Below, one piece after another: positions 19,279 to 27,670 of a stretch of 64,000 nt of DNA. The stretch is from NCBI GenBank assembly GCA_965230045.1, contig OZ245940.1, positions 3,782,001 through 3,846,000 of the forward strand, written 5' to 3'. Every line of letters starts with the position of its first letter. Within the stretch, counting starts at the first letter, position 1. Origin of the DNA: G963662905 sp965230045 (GTDB lineage: Bacteria > Bacteroidota > Bacteroidia > Bacteroidales > WRLA01). The position numbers and the translations under genes were made by a program. The notes under the pieces are model-generated. The model was not told the origin of the DNA. It saw only the letters and a program-made list of their open reading frames with translations, and searched no databases.

Positions 19279-19830
19279 TTAGAAATAAATTGTAGCACAA
19301 AGGCGGCTGGCGGTGTTAATATTTATTCCGCCTGGATTACCATAGCGGTTGGAATCATCGGCCGATTTGACAAAATTCAATTGGGCTTCAACACCAACAC
19401 TAAATTTATCGGCCAAAAAATACTCCAAGCCCAGGAAAGCATTTGCACCAAAATCAATATAACTTTCATTTTCCTGTTTTACTCCCATATAGGTAGTTTC
19501 TGCCGGATCTGTCATAATTACCTGAGCCCCGATTCCTGTATAAGGGAGCAGGTTTACATTCATGCACAAATAGTAACGCATAGCAGCACCAAAACCGATT
19601 TCAGTAGATGCATTCTCTACATACTTAAATGAAAGTGCAGGAACCACTGCCACACTGCTCCCTGCATTTATCGGAAGTGCAATACCGTATTGCCCTCCCT
19701 GAAAGCTGGCCATTAAACCAATTCCAGGTCTTTTTAAATCATTCTGTTGTTTGTTTGATTCCTGAGCAAAGGTAATCTGGTGTAAAACGAAAACCAGACA
19801 AATCATCGAAATAAAAATACGTACATTCAT
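19279..19830 (-). CDS. Small outer-membrane beta-barrel protein
   Basis: 183 aa. The signal peptide (MNVRIFISMICLVFVL..., ending TFAQ) precedes a short Lys/Asn-rich linker and strands typical of an OmpW/OmpA-like 8-stranded barrel (GIGLMASFQGGQYGIALPI, GFGAAMRYYL, GLEYFLADKFSVGVEAQLNF). It starts 5 nt after the stop of the lipoprotein gene and so is cotranscribed. No specific function can be named. Confidence 0.7.
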   Translation of the reverse strand: MNVRIFISMICLVFVLHQITFAQESNKQQNDLKRPGIGLMASFQGGQYGIALPINAGSSVAVVPALSFKYVENASTEIGFGAAMRYYLCMNVNLLPYTGIGAQVIMTDPAETTYMGVKQENESYIDFGANAFLGLEYFLADKFSVGVEAQLNFVKSADDSNRYGNPGGININTASRLCATIYF

Positions 19831-19835
19831 TTTTT

Positions 19836-20378
19836 TTATTTTTGATAAACAAAATTATGGTTAATTACAACATTATCATAGAATAGGGTTCCATTCATCC
19901 GGCAGTAGAGCTTATAGAACCCATTGGGCAAATGTTCATTGGATATCGTAATAATATCTGAATCCGTTATAATAGAAAAAACAGGAGCTCCACCCGGCAG
20001 GACAGCTGATATATTCAAGTCGGTTTCCATCTGATGCATCAGGTTCGGATCAGAGACCGCCGGAACCAACCACACCTCTTTACTGATCGAGCTATCGGCT
20101 GAAGCCGGAACATTAAGAAAAACTTTAAAAAAGTCACTATTCGGGTTTGGGACCGCTCCAATTCCATAATTTTCAGGATACTCCCCTAATTGTGTATAAA
20201 CATTGGGTTCGCCATACGCCCCCATTGGAGTTGCATCAGGGGCACGCGCAATATAACCGGTAACTACCGGATGCTCTAATCCCGGTAAACGTAACGAGTC
20301 TTCTTCCTCTTCTTGGCAGGATTGCACTAAAAGGAACGCCATAGAAAGCATTGCTAAAACAATTATTCTTTTTATCAT
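19836..20378 (-). CDS. Small lipoprotein of unknown function
   Basis: 180 aa. The lipobox is LVQSC (Cys near residue 21), followed by an acidic EEEED stretch that often marks surface-exported lipoproteins in Bacteroidota. The rest (HPVVTGYIARAPDATPMG, then PNPNSDFFKVFLNVP and SIITDSDIITISNEHLPNGFYKLYCRMNG) is beta-rich and resembles T9SS-like sandwich modules, without a canonical C-terminal sorting signal. First gene of a two-gene unit with the small barrel protein. Confidence 0.65.
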   Translation of the reverse strand: MIKRIIVLAMLSMAFLLVQSCQEEEEDSLRLPGLEHPVVTGYIARAPDATPMGAYGEPNVYTQLGEYPENYGIGAVPNPNSDFFKVFLNVPASADSSISKEVWLVPAVSDPNLMHQMETDLNISAVLPGGAPVFSIITDSDIITISNEHLPNGFYKLYCRMNGTLFYDNVVINHNFVYQK

Positions 20379-20400
20379 AATTAAAGTTTTAAAATCGCAT

Positions 20401-20408
20401 CAAATATA
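20401..20408 (-). promoter_or_regulatory. Candidate -7 box for the lipoprotein/barrel operon
   Basis: Minus strand TATATTTG, 23 nt before the ATG at 20378. It lies between that start and repeat copy A1 (which begins at 20441), so the -33 region is only just outside the repeat. Confidence 0.4.
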
Positions 20409-20440
20409 TACAAAAATTAATAAACAAAATCTAAATTTTC

Positions 20441-20776
20441 GGTTCTACTAGGAATTTCGTGGGTAACAATAATGTTTGAAAATAATATGGAGATATTTAT
20501 TAATAAACTATTGATCCCTAACAGATTCCTCCCTTCACAAAGCCTTAATCACTTCGTTTGGCTTTGTTCCGGTCGGAATGACGCTGTTTATTAGGTGTTT
20601 AAGGCAAATGCGGCGAGGACGTCTTTAAAATATACTATTGTGTGCCGGCCGCATTTGCCTACTGACTTCATAAAAACCCGTCATTCCTACAAAGTTTTCC
20701 GAAGTATGAGGAAACTTTGGAGGAATCTGTTTGGAATAGCACTCAAGTATCATTCCACGAAATTCCGTGTAGAACC
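20441..20776. repeat. Foldback MITE-like element, family A copy 1
   Basis: 336 bp, bounded by GGTTCTAC and GTAGAACC. Terminal arms contain GGAATTTCGTGG and CCACGAAATTCC. Inner arms contain CAGATTCCTCC and GGAGGAATCTG, and the centre is a palindrome with AAATGCGGC and GCCGCATTT. Flanks are AAATTTTC and ATATTTTC, a 7/8 match consistent with an aged 8-bp target duplication. It carries no protein gene, and the open frames inside it are by-products. It truncates the gene at 20777-21006. Confidence 0.85.
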
Positions 20777-21006
20777 ATATTTTCTTCGCTGAAGCCATTT
20801 CTTTTGAGCATCTTCCACATAAGAAATGTATCGTAATAGAATTCTTCTTCATATGCGTATGAAGTATTATTATTCCAAAATGCACCATTTGATTGAAGGT
20901 TATCGGTATCGGCTCCACATATCAATATGGCAACCTTTTTCTGCCCAAAAGCTATCTGAAAAAGCAAAAGGCAAAACAGAAAAACACTAAATCTAAATAT
21001 TTTCAT
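20777..21006 (-). pseudogene. Truncated secreted caspase/legumain-like protein, cut by repeat A1
   Basis: The frame starts MKIFRFSVFLFC with a signal peptide ending FGQ, then KKVAILICGADTDN and YYDTFLMWKMLKRNGFSEEN, the opening strand and helix of C13/caspase-fold peptidases (recognised from memory, moderate certainty). At about codon 76 it runs into repeat A1 and stops inside it (at 20743), so the catalytic His/Cys region is missing. Reading across the repeat gives only five more codons (LDFVY) before a stop, so the remainder was lost as well. It begins 6 nt after the stop of the upstream T9SS gene. Confidence 0.65.
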
Positions 21007-21012
21007 AATACA

Positions 21013-22467
21013 CTACATTTTAATTGTTTTATAAATATGACTTCTTAAGCCTGATTTTTCCGAATACAATAGAATATAATAAATACCTTTTGGTACTATT
21101 TGTCTTTGAGCATCCCGTCCGTCCCATTTTATGGATCGGCCACTTTTAGGGAGCTTGATTTGCCTAATCGTTCTTCCATTTCCATCATAAATGATTATAA
21201 TGGCATCTTCAGTGATTATTGAGGGAATTCGTATGTAACAATAATCGTTAAAAGGGTTTGGATATGCTGAAAATGTTTGTTCATTAACAGATATTTCCTC
21301 TTGCAAAACAGTAATGTCAGTATGCATCAAAAGCAATCTGCAATCATCTATATTAGAAGCATTATTATCATGGGCACTAAAAGCCAAGTATAGCTTATTA
21401 TTAAGACAAGCTGTTTTCAGGTTTCTTACGCCTGGTATGTATTCTTTAAAAATATCATCTTCTTGTAATTCCCCCTCCTTTATAAAATAATGATGTATCC
21501 GGCTAGTATCTGTATAACTTCCTGTCTGACATTCAAACATATGCAAAACATCTGCTTGATCGTAAGCGGCAACCTGTGTCCTCTTATTGAGACCCAAAAA
21601 GGCTTGGTCAAACCACCCCCCACTTTTTTTCTCCGACCAACAGGACCACAATTTTGAGCCACTTAAAAGCTCAACCCATATCATAGCAGGCTCTCCACTA
21701 CTGTTCACAGAAAGATCATTTCCCACGCATAAGTGCCTATTATTCACTATTTCCACATCGCTCCACACATCATTTTCCATGGTAAAATAAGCCAGGCGCA
21801 TTTCGGTATATTTCCCATTTAGAAACTCTCTGGCCGCAGCAAAATGAAATTTACCGCTATGATCTACCTCAATATCATTAATCCTCATCATGACATCTGT
21901 ACCATATGGATATTCAATTTCTCCCCATGAGCCATCTACGTATTTGGATAAATGGATTACTCCTTTTCCATGGCTACCCCATTGATACCAAAAACAATAA
22001 ACTTTGCCTTCATTATCCACTGCAAGATGACTCCATTGCCCTCCATATGTATCTATTGAAACCGTATCTGCTTTTCCCCAAATTTCTCCGTTATATCTGG
22101 TTACCAAAATTTGGGTTTTAGCTGAATTAGCTGTGTTATAGGTATAACTTACAAAAAGCTGTTTTCTTTCCCCAGCAACTAAATCTAAGCTAGCCAATAA
22201 CTTATCTGTTCCTCCTGAAATATCGATGGGTTCTGACCATGTCAGGCCTTCATTATTCGAAGTTGAATAATAGATCCAAAAATTATCATAATCCACTTCT
22301 TCTGTCCATACACAATGAAATACACCATCCGAATCTACCACAAAATCCATTTCACCAATAGCAGCTGAATTTTTATAAATTAAAACGGGTTCGCTCCACT
22401 GCTGGGCAAAGCCCTGGGCAAGAAGGAAAATAAAAATAATGCTAAGGGATATTTTGCTTGCTTTCAT
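21013..22467 (-). CDS. Secreted BNR/sialidase-like repeat protein with T9SS sorting domain
   Basis: About 484 aa from ATG 22467, chosen because it opens the signal peptide (MKASKISLSIIF..., ending GFAQ) and lies about 16 nt after the predicted start site; the longer frame begins at 22491. Motifs such as YYSTSNNEGLTWSEPIDI are Asp-box-like units of sialidase/BNR propellers, repeated along the chain. The C-terminal 85 residues are a T9SS type A domain (AYPNPFNDYC, IYDGNGRTIRQI, GIYYILLYS, KTIKM). No sialidase catalytic Arg triad was identified, so glycosidase activity is not claimed. Confidence 0.78.
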   Translation of the reverse strand: MKASKISLSIIFIFLLAQGFAQQWSEPVLIYKNSAAIGEMDFVVDSDGVFHCVWTEEVDYDNFWIYYSTSNNEGLTWSEPIDISGGTDKLLASLDLVAGERKQLFVSYTYNTANSAKTQILVTRYNGEIWGKADTVSIDTYGGQWSHLAVDNEGKVYCFWYQWGSHGKGVIHLSKYVDGSWGEIEYPYGTDVMMRINDIEVDHSGKFHFAAAREFLNGKYTEMRLAYFTMENDVWSDVEIVNNRHLCVGNDLSVNSSGEPAMIWVELLSGSKLWSCWSEKKSGGWFDQAFLGLNKRTQVAAYDQADVLHMFECQTGSYTDTSRIHHYFIKEGELQEDDIFKEYIPGVRNLKTACLNNKLYLAFSAHDNNASNIDDCRLLLMHTDITVLQEEISVNEQTFSAYPNPFNDYCYIRIPSIITEDAIIIIYDGNGRTIRQIKLPKSGRSIKWDGRDAQRQIVPKGIYYILLYSEKSGLRSHIYKTIKM

Positions 22468-22488
22468 AATTGTTGATTTTGCTTGTCC

Positions 22489-22520
22489 CAAAATTAGTAA
22501 AATTTATCTTCAAAGTGCAA
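22489..22520 (-). promoter_or_regulatory. Promoter of the BNR/T9SS gene
   Basis: Minus strand TTG (22520-22518), 21 nt, then TAATTTTG (22496-22489). The predicted start is about 22483, leaving a 16-nt leader to the ATG at 22467. Confidence 0.5.
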
Positions 22521-22542
22521 ATTATTGGACTTTTTTGTTTTT

Positions 22543-22723
22543 ATTTAGTTTCTGTCCATAATGTCCGATCTCAGCGTTATTCTTGTTCTGAAACCAAGTC
22601 ATTTACTAAGGTAAACTCCTTGTTTTCAGCCCTGCGAATGCACTTCGGCTGCGCTCAGCACAACGCCTCGACCTCGAACATTCTGAATCAGAAACCCTAC
22701 TTTATAGACAGACACTATTTAGA
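22543..22723. repeat. Foldback element, family B copy 2
   Basis: Left arm TTTCTGTCCATAATGTCC, right arm ACTTTATAGACAGACAC, ends ATTTAG/CTATTTAG. The interior resembles copies 1 and 3 (GATCTCAGCGTTATTCTTG; CCTCGACCTCGAACATTCTG). The stop codon of the minisatellite reading frame falls in its right end. Confidence 0.6.
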
Positions 22724-22782
22724 GTGCAAGGTGTTTTTCTATGTGGATAAGGTAAAATACTGAGTAAAGCAGGCTAAATCCT

Positions 22783-23076
22783 TTATGCATGTCTTCAAAT
22801 GGGTTATATAATACCTGAAATCTTTTATGCAATACTTTAAATGGTCTATGCAGTAAATGAAATCCTTTACACAATACCTTAAATGGATTATGCAGCACAT
22901 GAATTCCTTTATGCAGTACTTTAAATGGGTTATGCAGTAAATGAAATCCTTTATGCAAGACCTTAAATGGGCTATGCAGCACATGAAATCCTTTATGCAG
23001 TACTTCAAATGGGTTATGCAGTACATGAATTCCTTTATGCAGGTCTTCAAATGGTTTATGCAGTATATGAAACGGC
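22783..23076. repeat. 42-bp tandem repeat (minisatellite), seven units of two 21-bp halves
   Basis: The hexamer TTATGC (or TTACAC) recurs at 22783, 22825, 22867, 22909, 22951, 22993 and 23035, exactly 42 bp apart, with a related half-unit 21 bp after each (for example 22930). Because 42 is a multiple of 3, frames stay open: the minus strand from 23105 to 22719 encodes 128 aa made of alternating heptads like LHKGFHV and LHNPFKV. No promoter box was found upstream of that frame and a terminator sits just 5' of it, so expression is doubtful. It lies between repeat B2 and the terminator at 23153. Confidence 0.85.
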
Positions 23077-23152
23077 CAGTGCTTTGGATATAGTGAATAC
23101 CCCATAATATTTACTAAAAGACGCTGTTAAGTAGAAATCAAAGCACAAAAAA

Positions 23153-23187
23153 AATCCTGCTACTCAATAAGAAAAGCAGGATTTTTG
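23153..23187. terminator. Rho-independent terminator-like hairpin
   Basis: AATCCTGCT and AGCAGGATT form a 9-bp stem with A-run before and T-run after, so it could work in both directions. No gene clearly ends here, and it may be a relic of a lost gene. Confidence 0.6.
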
Positions 23188-23338
23188 TTTCTGGCCTGAA
23201 TAATTCACAAAATATTCTATTACGCACCCAAACCGCTCCCTTTCGCTTATTGCGGTTTGAACGCTCATGACGAAATTTCATGAATAAAGCAGCTTAAAAA
23301 AGCCCAAAAATCCAAAAATTTGTACCTTCGCTGCAAGT

Positions 23339-23494
23339 AATTAGTGCTTGTCCATAATGTCCGATCTCAGCGTTATTCTTGTTCTGAAAACAAGTCATCC
23401 CGTACAGACGGGACTCCTTGTTTTCAGCCCTGCGAATGCCTCGACCTCGAACATTCTGAATCAAGCACAGTACTTTATAGACAAGAACTAATTA
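23339..23494. repeat. Foldback element, family B copy 3
   Basis: Left arm AATTAGTGCTTGTCCATAAT, right arm ACTTTATAGACAAGAACTAA then TTAG. The interior has a nested stem TGAAAACAAG...CTTGTTTTCA around CCCGT/ACGGG. It abuts copy 4, sharing an AATTAG hexamer. A near-consensus -7 box TACCTTCG (23323-23330) lies just to its left. Confidence 0.65.
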
Positions 23495-23642
23495 GAGTCT
23501 GTCTATAATGTCAGGAGTTTGCTCTATAAAGTTCAAATTCAAGGCGTGTGAAAAATCCAAACCGGATAATACTCAAGTATTTGAGGATTTGGATTTTGAG
23601 CAACAACGCAGAAGTTGGACTTTATAGACGAACTCTAATTAG
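23489..23642. repeat. Foldback element, family B copy 4 (variant interior)
   Basis: Left arm AATTAGAGTCTGTCTATAAT, right arm GACTTTATAGACGAACTC then TAATTAG. The interior differs from copy 3 (AAATCCAAACC...GGATTTGGATTT) but the ends match, which suggests different cargo between the same inverted ends. It lies 43 bp before hutI. Confidence 0.6.
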
Positions 23643-23684
23643 GTTCAATATTATTCTGTAATCAACTACAAACCAAATAATTGC

Positions 23685-24953
23685 ATGAAAATACTTTTCA
23701 AAAATATTAAAGAACTCGTCCAGGTCGAAGATCAGCCGGTTCAATGGTCAGCAGGAAAAGATATGGCGCGCGTAGCCACGATCAAAAACGCCTGGCTGCT
23801 GGTGGATGGCGCATTGATCTCTGATTTTGGTCCCATGAGCGAAATCGAAAAAGCAGAACAAGTACTTGATAATGAAGAAGAAGATGTCATGGAAATTGAT
23901 GTTACCGGCCGCATGATCTTCCCTTCATTCTGCGATTCACATACGCACCTGGTGTATGATGGCAGCCGCGAAATCGAGTATATTGATAAAATCAAAGGAC
24001 TTTCCTACGAAGAAATTGCCAAAAGAGGTGGCGGCATTCTCAATTCTGCCAGGCGGCTTCGCGAAGCCTCCGAAGAGGAGTTAATCGATCAAGCCTGGCA
24101 ACGCTTAGAAGAGATTAAATGGATGGGCACCGGTGCTGTGGAAATTAAAAGTGGCTATGGACTCACAACCGACTCGGAACTTAAAATGCTTCGCGTCATC
24201 AAAAAGCTCAAGGAAATCAGCCCTTTGACGATCAAAGCGACTTTCCTGGGCGCACACAGCATTCCGGCAGAATTCCGCAACAATCAGGGCGAATATGTTG
24301 ATTTGGTCATCAATGAAATGATCCCTCAGGTTGCATCCGAAGAATTGGCCGATTATATTGATGTATTCTGCGACCGTGGATTTTTCACGGTAGAGGAAAC
24401 CGAAAAAATCCTCATGGCCGGAATGAAATACGGCATGCGGCCAAAAATCCATGCCAACGAACTGGATTATTCGGGCGGCATACAAGCTGGTGTAAAATAT
24501 AATGCCCTTTCTGTCGATCATCTCGAATATACAGGTGATGAAGAAATTGAAGCACTGCTGGGATCCGAAACCATGCCGACCATCCTGCCCGGTGCAGCCT
24601 TCTTCCTTGGAATGGAGTATGCTCCGGCACGCAAAATGATGGATGCCGGTTTGCCCGTTGCCCTGGCCAGCGATTATAATCCAGGCTCCTCCCCTTCCGG
24701 AAATATGCAGTTTATCCAGTCGATGGGATGCATCAAATACAAAATGCTGCCCGAGGAAGTAATCAATGCCACCACCATCAATACCGCCTATGCTATGGGC
24801 GTTCAGGAAGAGCTGGGAAGCATTGCACGCGGCAAAAAGGCAAATATTTTTGTAACAGCAGAAATCCCGACCATCGAATTTATGCCTTATGCTTATGGCA
24901 GCAATAAGGTGGAGATGGTGATGTTAAATGGTGAAATTCAATCCCAGGAATAA
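23685..24953 (+). CDS. hutI: Imidazolonepropionase
   Basis: 422 aa amidohydrolase. Metal-binding HTH at residues 86-88 (FCDSHTHLVYDG), then the HutI-specific GGGIL segment, KSGYGL, HANELDYSGG, DHLEY and SDYNPGSSPSGNMQ. It hydrolyses 4-imidazolone-5-propionate to N-formimino-L-glutamate, the third step of histidine degradation, in the cytoplasm. The next step is encoded 247 bp downstream by ftcD. hutH and hutU are not in the window. Repeats occupy most of the 1.2 kb upstream, and no promoter was found close to the start. Confidence 0.95.
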   Translation: MKILFKNIKELVQVEDQPVQWSAGKDMARVATIKNAWLLVDGALISDFGPMSEIEKAEQVLDNEEEDVMEIDVTGRMIFPSFCDSHTHLVYDGSREIEYIDKIKGLSYEEIAKRGGGILNSARRLREASEEELIDQAWQRLEEIKWMGTGAVEIKSGYGLTTDSELKMLRVIKKLKEISPLTIKATFLGAHSIPAEFRNNQGEYVDLVINEMIPQVASEELADYIDVFCDRGFFTVEETEKILMAGMKYGMRPKIHANELDYSGGIQAGVKYNALSVDHLEYTGDEEIEALLGSETMPTILPGAAFFLGMEYAPARKMMDAGLPVALASDYNPGSSPSGNMQFIQSMGCIKYKMLPEEVINATTINTAYAMGVQEELGSIARGKKANIFVTAEIPTIEFMPYAYGSNKVEMVMLNGEIQSQE

Positions 24954-25105
24954 ATGTTTGTCCAGAATGCACGCTAAGTTCGTTATGCTTTGTTTCGGCT
25001 TCTCGACTTGGTTCGGCTACGCTCACCACGAGACGCTCGAAGACCTTGAAGAGCGTTTGTTAAAGGGAGATGAGACCAAGCATGAAGAAGCCCGGCAATT
25101 GATGG

Positions 25106-25165
25106 AAGGAGGAATCTGTTAGAAATGCCAATCAAACATATTTGTACAAAATTCCGTGTAAAATC
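25106..25165. repeat. Partial family A repeat between hutI and ftcD
   Basis: GGAGGAATCTGTTAG followed about 30 bp later by AAATTCCGTGTAAAATCT matches the right end of family A. The stretch to its left (24954-25105) contains a degenerate TGTTTGTCCAGAATG (family B-like) and TCTCGACTTGGTTCGGCTAC (like the 25-bp repeats near 53406). A composite of eroded repeats; no gene. Confidence 0.5.
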
Positions 25166-25200
25166 TAATTTTAAAAACAACTGACTAAAACCATTATAAA

Positions 25201-26901
25201 ATGAAACAACTTATCGAATGTGTTCCCAATTTCAGTGAAGGAAACGACATGGGAATCATCAATCAGATTACAGCCGAAATTGAAAATTCTGACGGCGTTC
25301 GCCTGCTGGATGTTGATCCGGGCAAAGCCACAAACCGCACTGTAGTTACTTTTGTGGGCACACCCGACGAAGTACTGGATGCTGCCGTAAAAGCCATCAA
25401 AAAAGCCTCGGAGCTGATCGATATGCGCAAGCATTCAGGAGCACACCCACGCTTTGGCGCAACCGATGTTTGCCCGCTGATCCCTGTTTCAAACATCACC
25501 ATGGAAGAAACCGTGGAATATGCCCGCAAACTGGCCAAACGCATTGGTGAAGAACTGGGCATTCCGGTATTTTGCTATGAATTTGCTGCCTTTGAAGAAA
25601 AGCGCCGCAATCTGGCATCATGCCGTGCCGGAGAGTACGAAGCAGTGGCAGAACGCATCGTTACCGAAGAATGGAAGCCTGATTACGGTCCCAACGAATT
25701 TACCGAAGCCGTTGCCAAAAGTGGTGTTACCGCAGTAGGTGCCCGTAATTTCCTGGTAGCCTACAACATCAACCTCAACACCACATCAACACGTCGTGCC
25801 AATGCCATTGCTTTCGACGTACGCGAACGCGGAAGGGTACAGCGCGAAGGCAATCCACTAACCGGAAAAATCATTAAAGACGAAAACGGGAAACCCGTTT
25901 ACACTCCCGGTTCGCTAAAATCTGTAAAAGCTATTGGCTGGTTTATTGAAGAATTTGGCGTTGCCCAGATTAGCATGAACCTCACCGATATTGGTGTTAC
26001 CAGCATACACGAAGCCTTTGACGAAGTAGAACGCAGGGCAACAGCACGCGGAATCCGCGTTACCGGTTCTGAAATTGTGGGCGTTGTGCCACTCAAAGCC
26101 ATGCTCGATGCAGGAAAACACTACCTACGCAAGCAGCAACGCTCCATAGGTGTTTCTGATAAAGAACTCATCAAAATTGCCGTTAAATCACTGGGTCTTG
26201 ACGAGCTTTATCCTTTCGAACCGGAAAAGAAAATCATCGAATATCTTCTCGAAGGCCAAAATAAAGGTCAGAAGCTGATCGATATGAACCTCACTGAATT
26301 TGTTCATGAAACAGCGTCCGAATCACCTGCTCCAGGCGGCGGGTCTATTTCTGCTTATATGGGCAGCATGGGCGCAGCACTGAACACCATGGTAGCCAAC
26401 CTGAGCTCGCACAAACGTGGGTGGGACGAGCGTTGGGAAGAATTCAGCGATTGGGCCGAAAAAGGCAAATACTACCATGATGAGCTTTTGAAAATGGTGG
26501 ATGAAGATACCAATGCCTTCAATAAAATCATGGATGCTTTCAGCCTGCCCAAGAAAAGCGAGGAAGAAAAAGCCAACCGTAAGCAAGCGATCCAGGATGC
26601 TACCAAATTTGCTATTGAAGTGCCATTCAAAGTAATGAAGCTTTGTTATGAGTCGATGGAAGTTTCCAAAGCTATGGCAGAAATTGGCAATCCAAATTCC
26701 GTTTCGGATGCAGGCGTTGGCGCACTGGCAGCACGCAGCGGCGTAAAAGGCGCTTACCTGAACGTAAAAATCAATGCCGAAGGTCTGGAAGATACCGCTT
26801 TTGTTGAGCAAGTCCTGAAAGAAGGCGCAGAAATCGAAGCCAAAGCTGAAGCTATGGAAGCTGAGATTCTTGCGATCGTAAATATGGTTATTAGTAAGTA
26901 G
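25201..26901 (+). CDS. ftcD: Bifunctional glutamate formimidoyltransferase / formimidoyltetrahydrofolate cyclodeaminase
   Basis: 566 aa fusion like the animal FTCD. The N-terminal transferase (about 1-330) has His82 in HSGAHPRFGATD, the position of the active-site His in the mammalian enzyme. A linker leads to the cyclodeaminase domain from about residue 360 (ESPAPGGGSISAYMGSMGAAL). It transfers the formimino group of formiminoglutamate to tetrahydrofolate and then releases ammonia to give methenyl-THF, completing histidine degradation after HutI. A terminator follows at 26942. Confidence 0.95.
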   Translation: MKQLIECVPNFSEGNDMGIINQITAEIENSDGVRLLDVDPGKATNRTVVTFVGTPDEVLDAAVKAIKKASELIDMRKHSGAHPRFGATDVCPLIPVSNITMEETVEYARKLAKRIGEELGIPVFCYEFAAFEEKRRNLASCRAGEYEAVAERIVTEEWKPDYGPNEFTEAVAKSGVTAVGARNFLVAYNINLNTTSTRRANAIAFDVRERGRVQREGNPLTGKIIKDENGKPVYTPGSLKSVKAIGWFIEEFGVAQISMNLTDIGVTSIHEAFDEVERRATARGIRVTGSEIVGVVPLKAMLDAGKHYLRKQQRSIGVSDKELIKIAVKSLGLDELYPFEPEKKIIEYLLEGQNKGQKLIDMNLTEFVHETASESPAPGGGSISAYMGSMGAALNTMVANLSSHKRGWDERWEEFSDWAEKGKYYHDELLKMVDEDTNAFNKIMDAFSLPKKSEEEKANRKQAIQDATKFAIEVPFKVMKLCYESMEVSKAMAEIGNPNSVSDAGVGALAARSGVKGAYLNVKINAEGLEDTAFVEQVLKEGAEIEAKAEAMEAEILAIVNMVISK

Positions 26902-26941
26902 TACTTTATGGACAGACACAAAGTTTTATTTTAAAAAAAAT

Positions 26942-26976
26942 ATAGCGTTGGGGCATGCCTTAACGCTATTTTTTTA
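26942..26976 (+). terminator. Rho-independent terminator after ftcD
   Basis: ATAGCGTT and AACGCTAT form a perfect 8-bp stem, followed by seven T residues. Confidence 0.8.
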
Positions 26977-26977
26977 T

Positions 26978-27191
26978 CCTGCTCTATTCATAAAATGCAA
27001 ACAAAATATTATAAGCAGCCAAAAATTAGGTTTTTACTAATTTTATATCTTAAGATTAAATTTGTTTGCATTTTACTAGTGCATTAACTTCAGGCCATCT
27101 GCTTCGTTGCTAAAGCTTTGAAATAGGCGACTATATCTTCAGCTTTAGACGCCTCACATCTGACCTGAATTTAAAGCATGAATAAAGCAGG
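26978..27191. repeat. Foldback element, type C
   Basis: Ends CCTGCTCTATTCAT and ATGAATAAAGCAGG are complementary at 13 of 14 positions and are flanked on both sides by TTAT. Inside are two nested hairpins: one with AAAATGCAAACAAA (26992) and TTTGTTTGCATTTT (27061) around AAAATTAG/CTAATTTT, the other with TTCAGGCCA (27089) and TGACCTGAA around GCTAAAGCT/AGCTTTAG. It fills the gap between the ftcD terminator and the RES toxin. Confidence 0.55.
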
Positions 27192-27207
27192 TTATAACCC
27201 GGAAAAA

Positions 27208-27669
27208 TCAAATTTTAAAAATCCGTTCATCGAAAGGAAAAGGTTCTTCTGCTACGATATTGATCCTTTCAAAATCAAGGTGGTATGGATTTACTAAATA
27301 ATTAAAATCTCCTTTTGTAACAACAGAGGGCATTTTCAAAACAGCTGATTTCCGTTCAAAAATAAATTGATCACCAAATTTTCGAGTTTCTTCAGGGTGC
27401 GGGAAATCCCTCCAATTTTCAGGTAAAATATTTTCATCAATTTCCGCAATCCTGATATCATCGGGGATTTCAATTGTAAGCATGACATAATCATCGGGCA
27501 GAGTAGCCAGGCTAAAATGTACCGCGACCTCGGCCATAGCCAACGAACGGTTTGCTGCTGTGTATATCATTTCCACTCCAGGCGAATTCCAACGTGCCCC
27601 TTTTATTGCTGCTCCTTTTCCGGATAAAGGACGGGCGTATGGAGCACGGGATAATCGGAATACAAACAT
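27208..27669 (-). CDS. RES-domain toxin
   Basis: 153 aa. The RES signature is present: an early Arg (FRLSR, residue 5), GARWN at 24-28, YTA at 36-38, Glu47 (MAEVAVH) and a late NYLVNPYH. The family is related to ADP-ribosyltransferases; characterised members degrade NAD+ or modify a metabolic enzyme, arresting growth. The ATG follows the antitoxin stop by 1 nt, the usual Xre-RES order. Confidence 0.9.
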   Translation of the reverse strand: MFVFRLSRAPYARPLSGKGAAIKGARWNSPGVEMIYTAANRSLAMAEVAVHFSLATLPDDYVMLTIEIPDDIRIAEIDENILPENWRDFPHPEETRKFGDQFIFERKSAVLKMPSVVTKGDFNYLVNPYHLDFERINIVAEEPFPFDERIFKI

Positions 27670-27670
27670 C

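Noticed and set aside
22783..23076. Regular 42-bp repeats as a CRISPR array
   Set aside because: Units are directly contiguous with no unique spacers, each splits into two related 21-bp halves, and no cas gene is near.
24928..25122. 64-codon open frame between hutI and ftcD
   Set aside because: Composed of eroded repeat sequence shared with families A and B and overlapping hutI.
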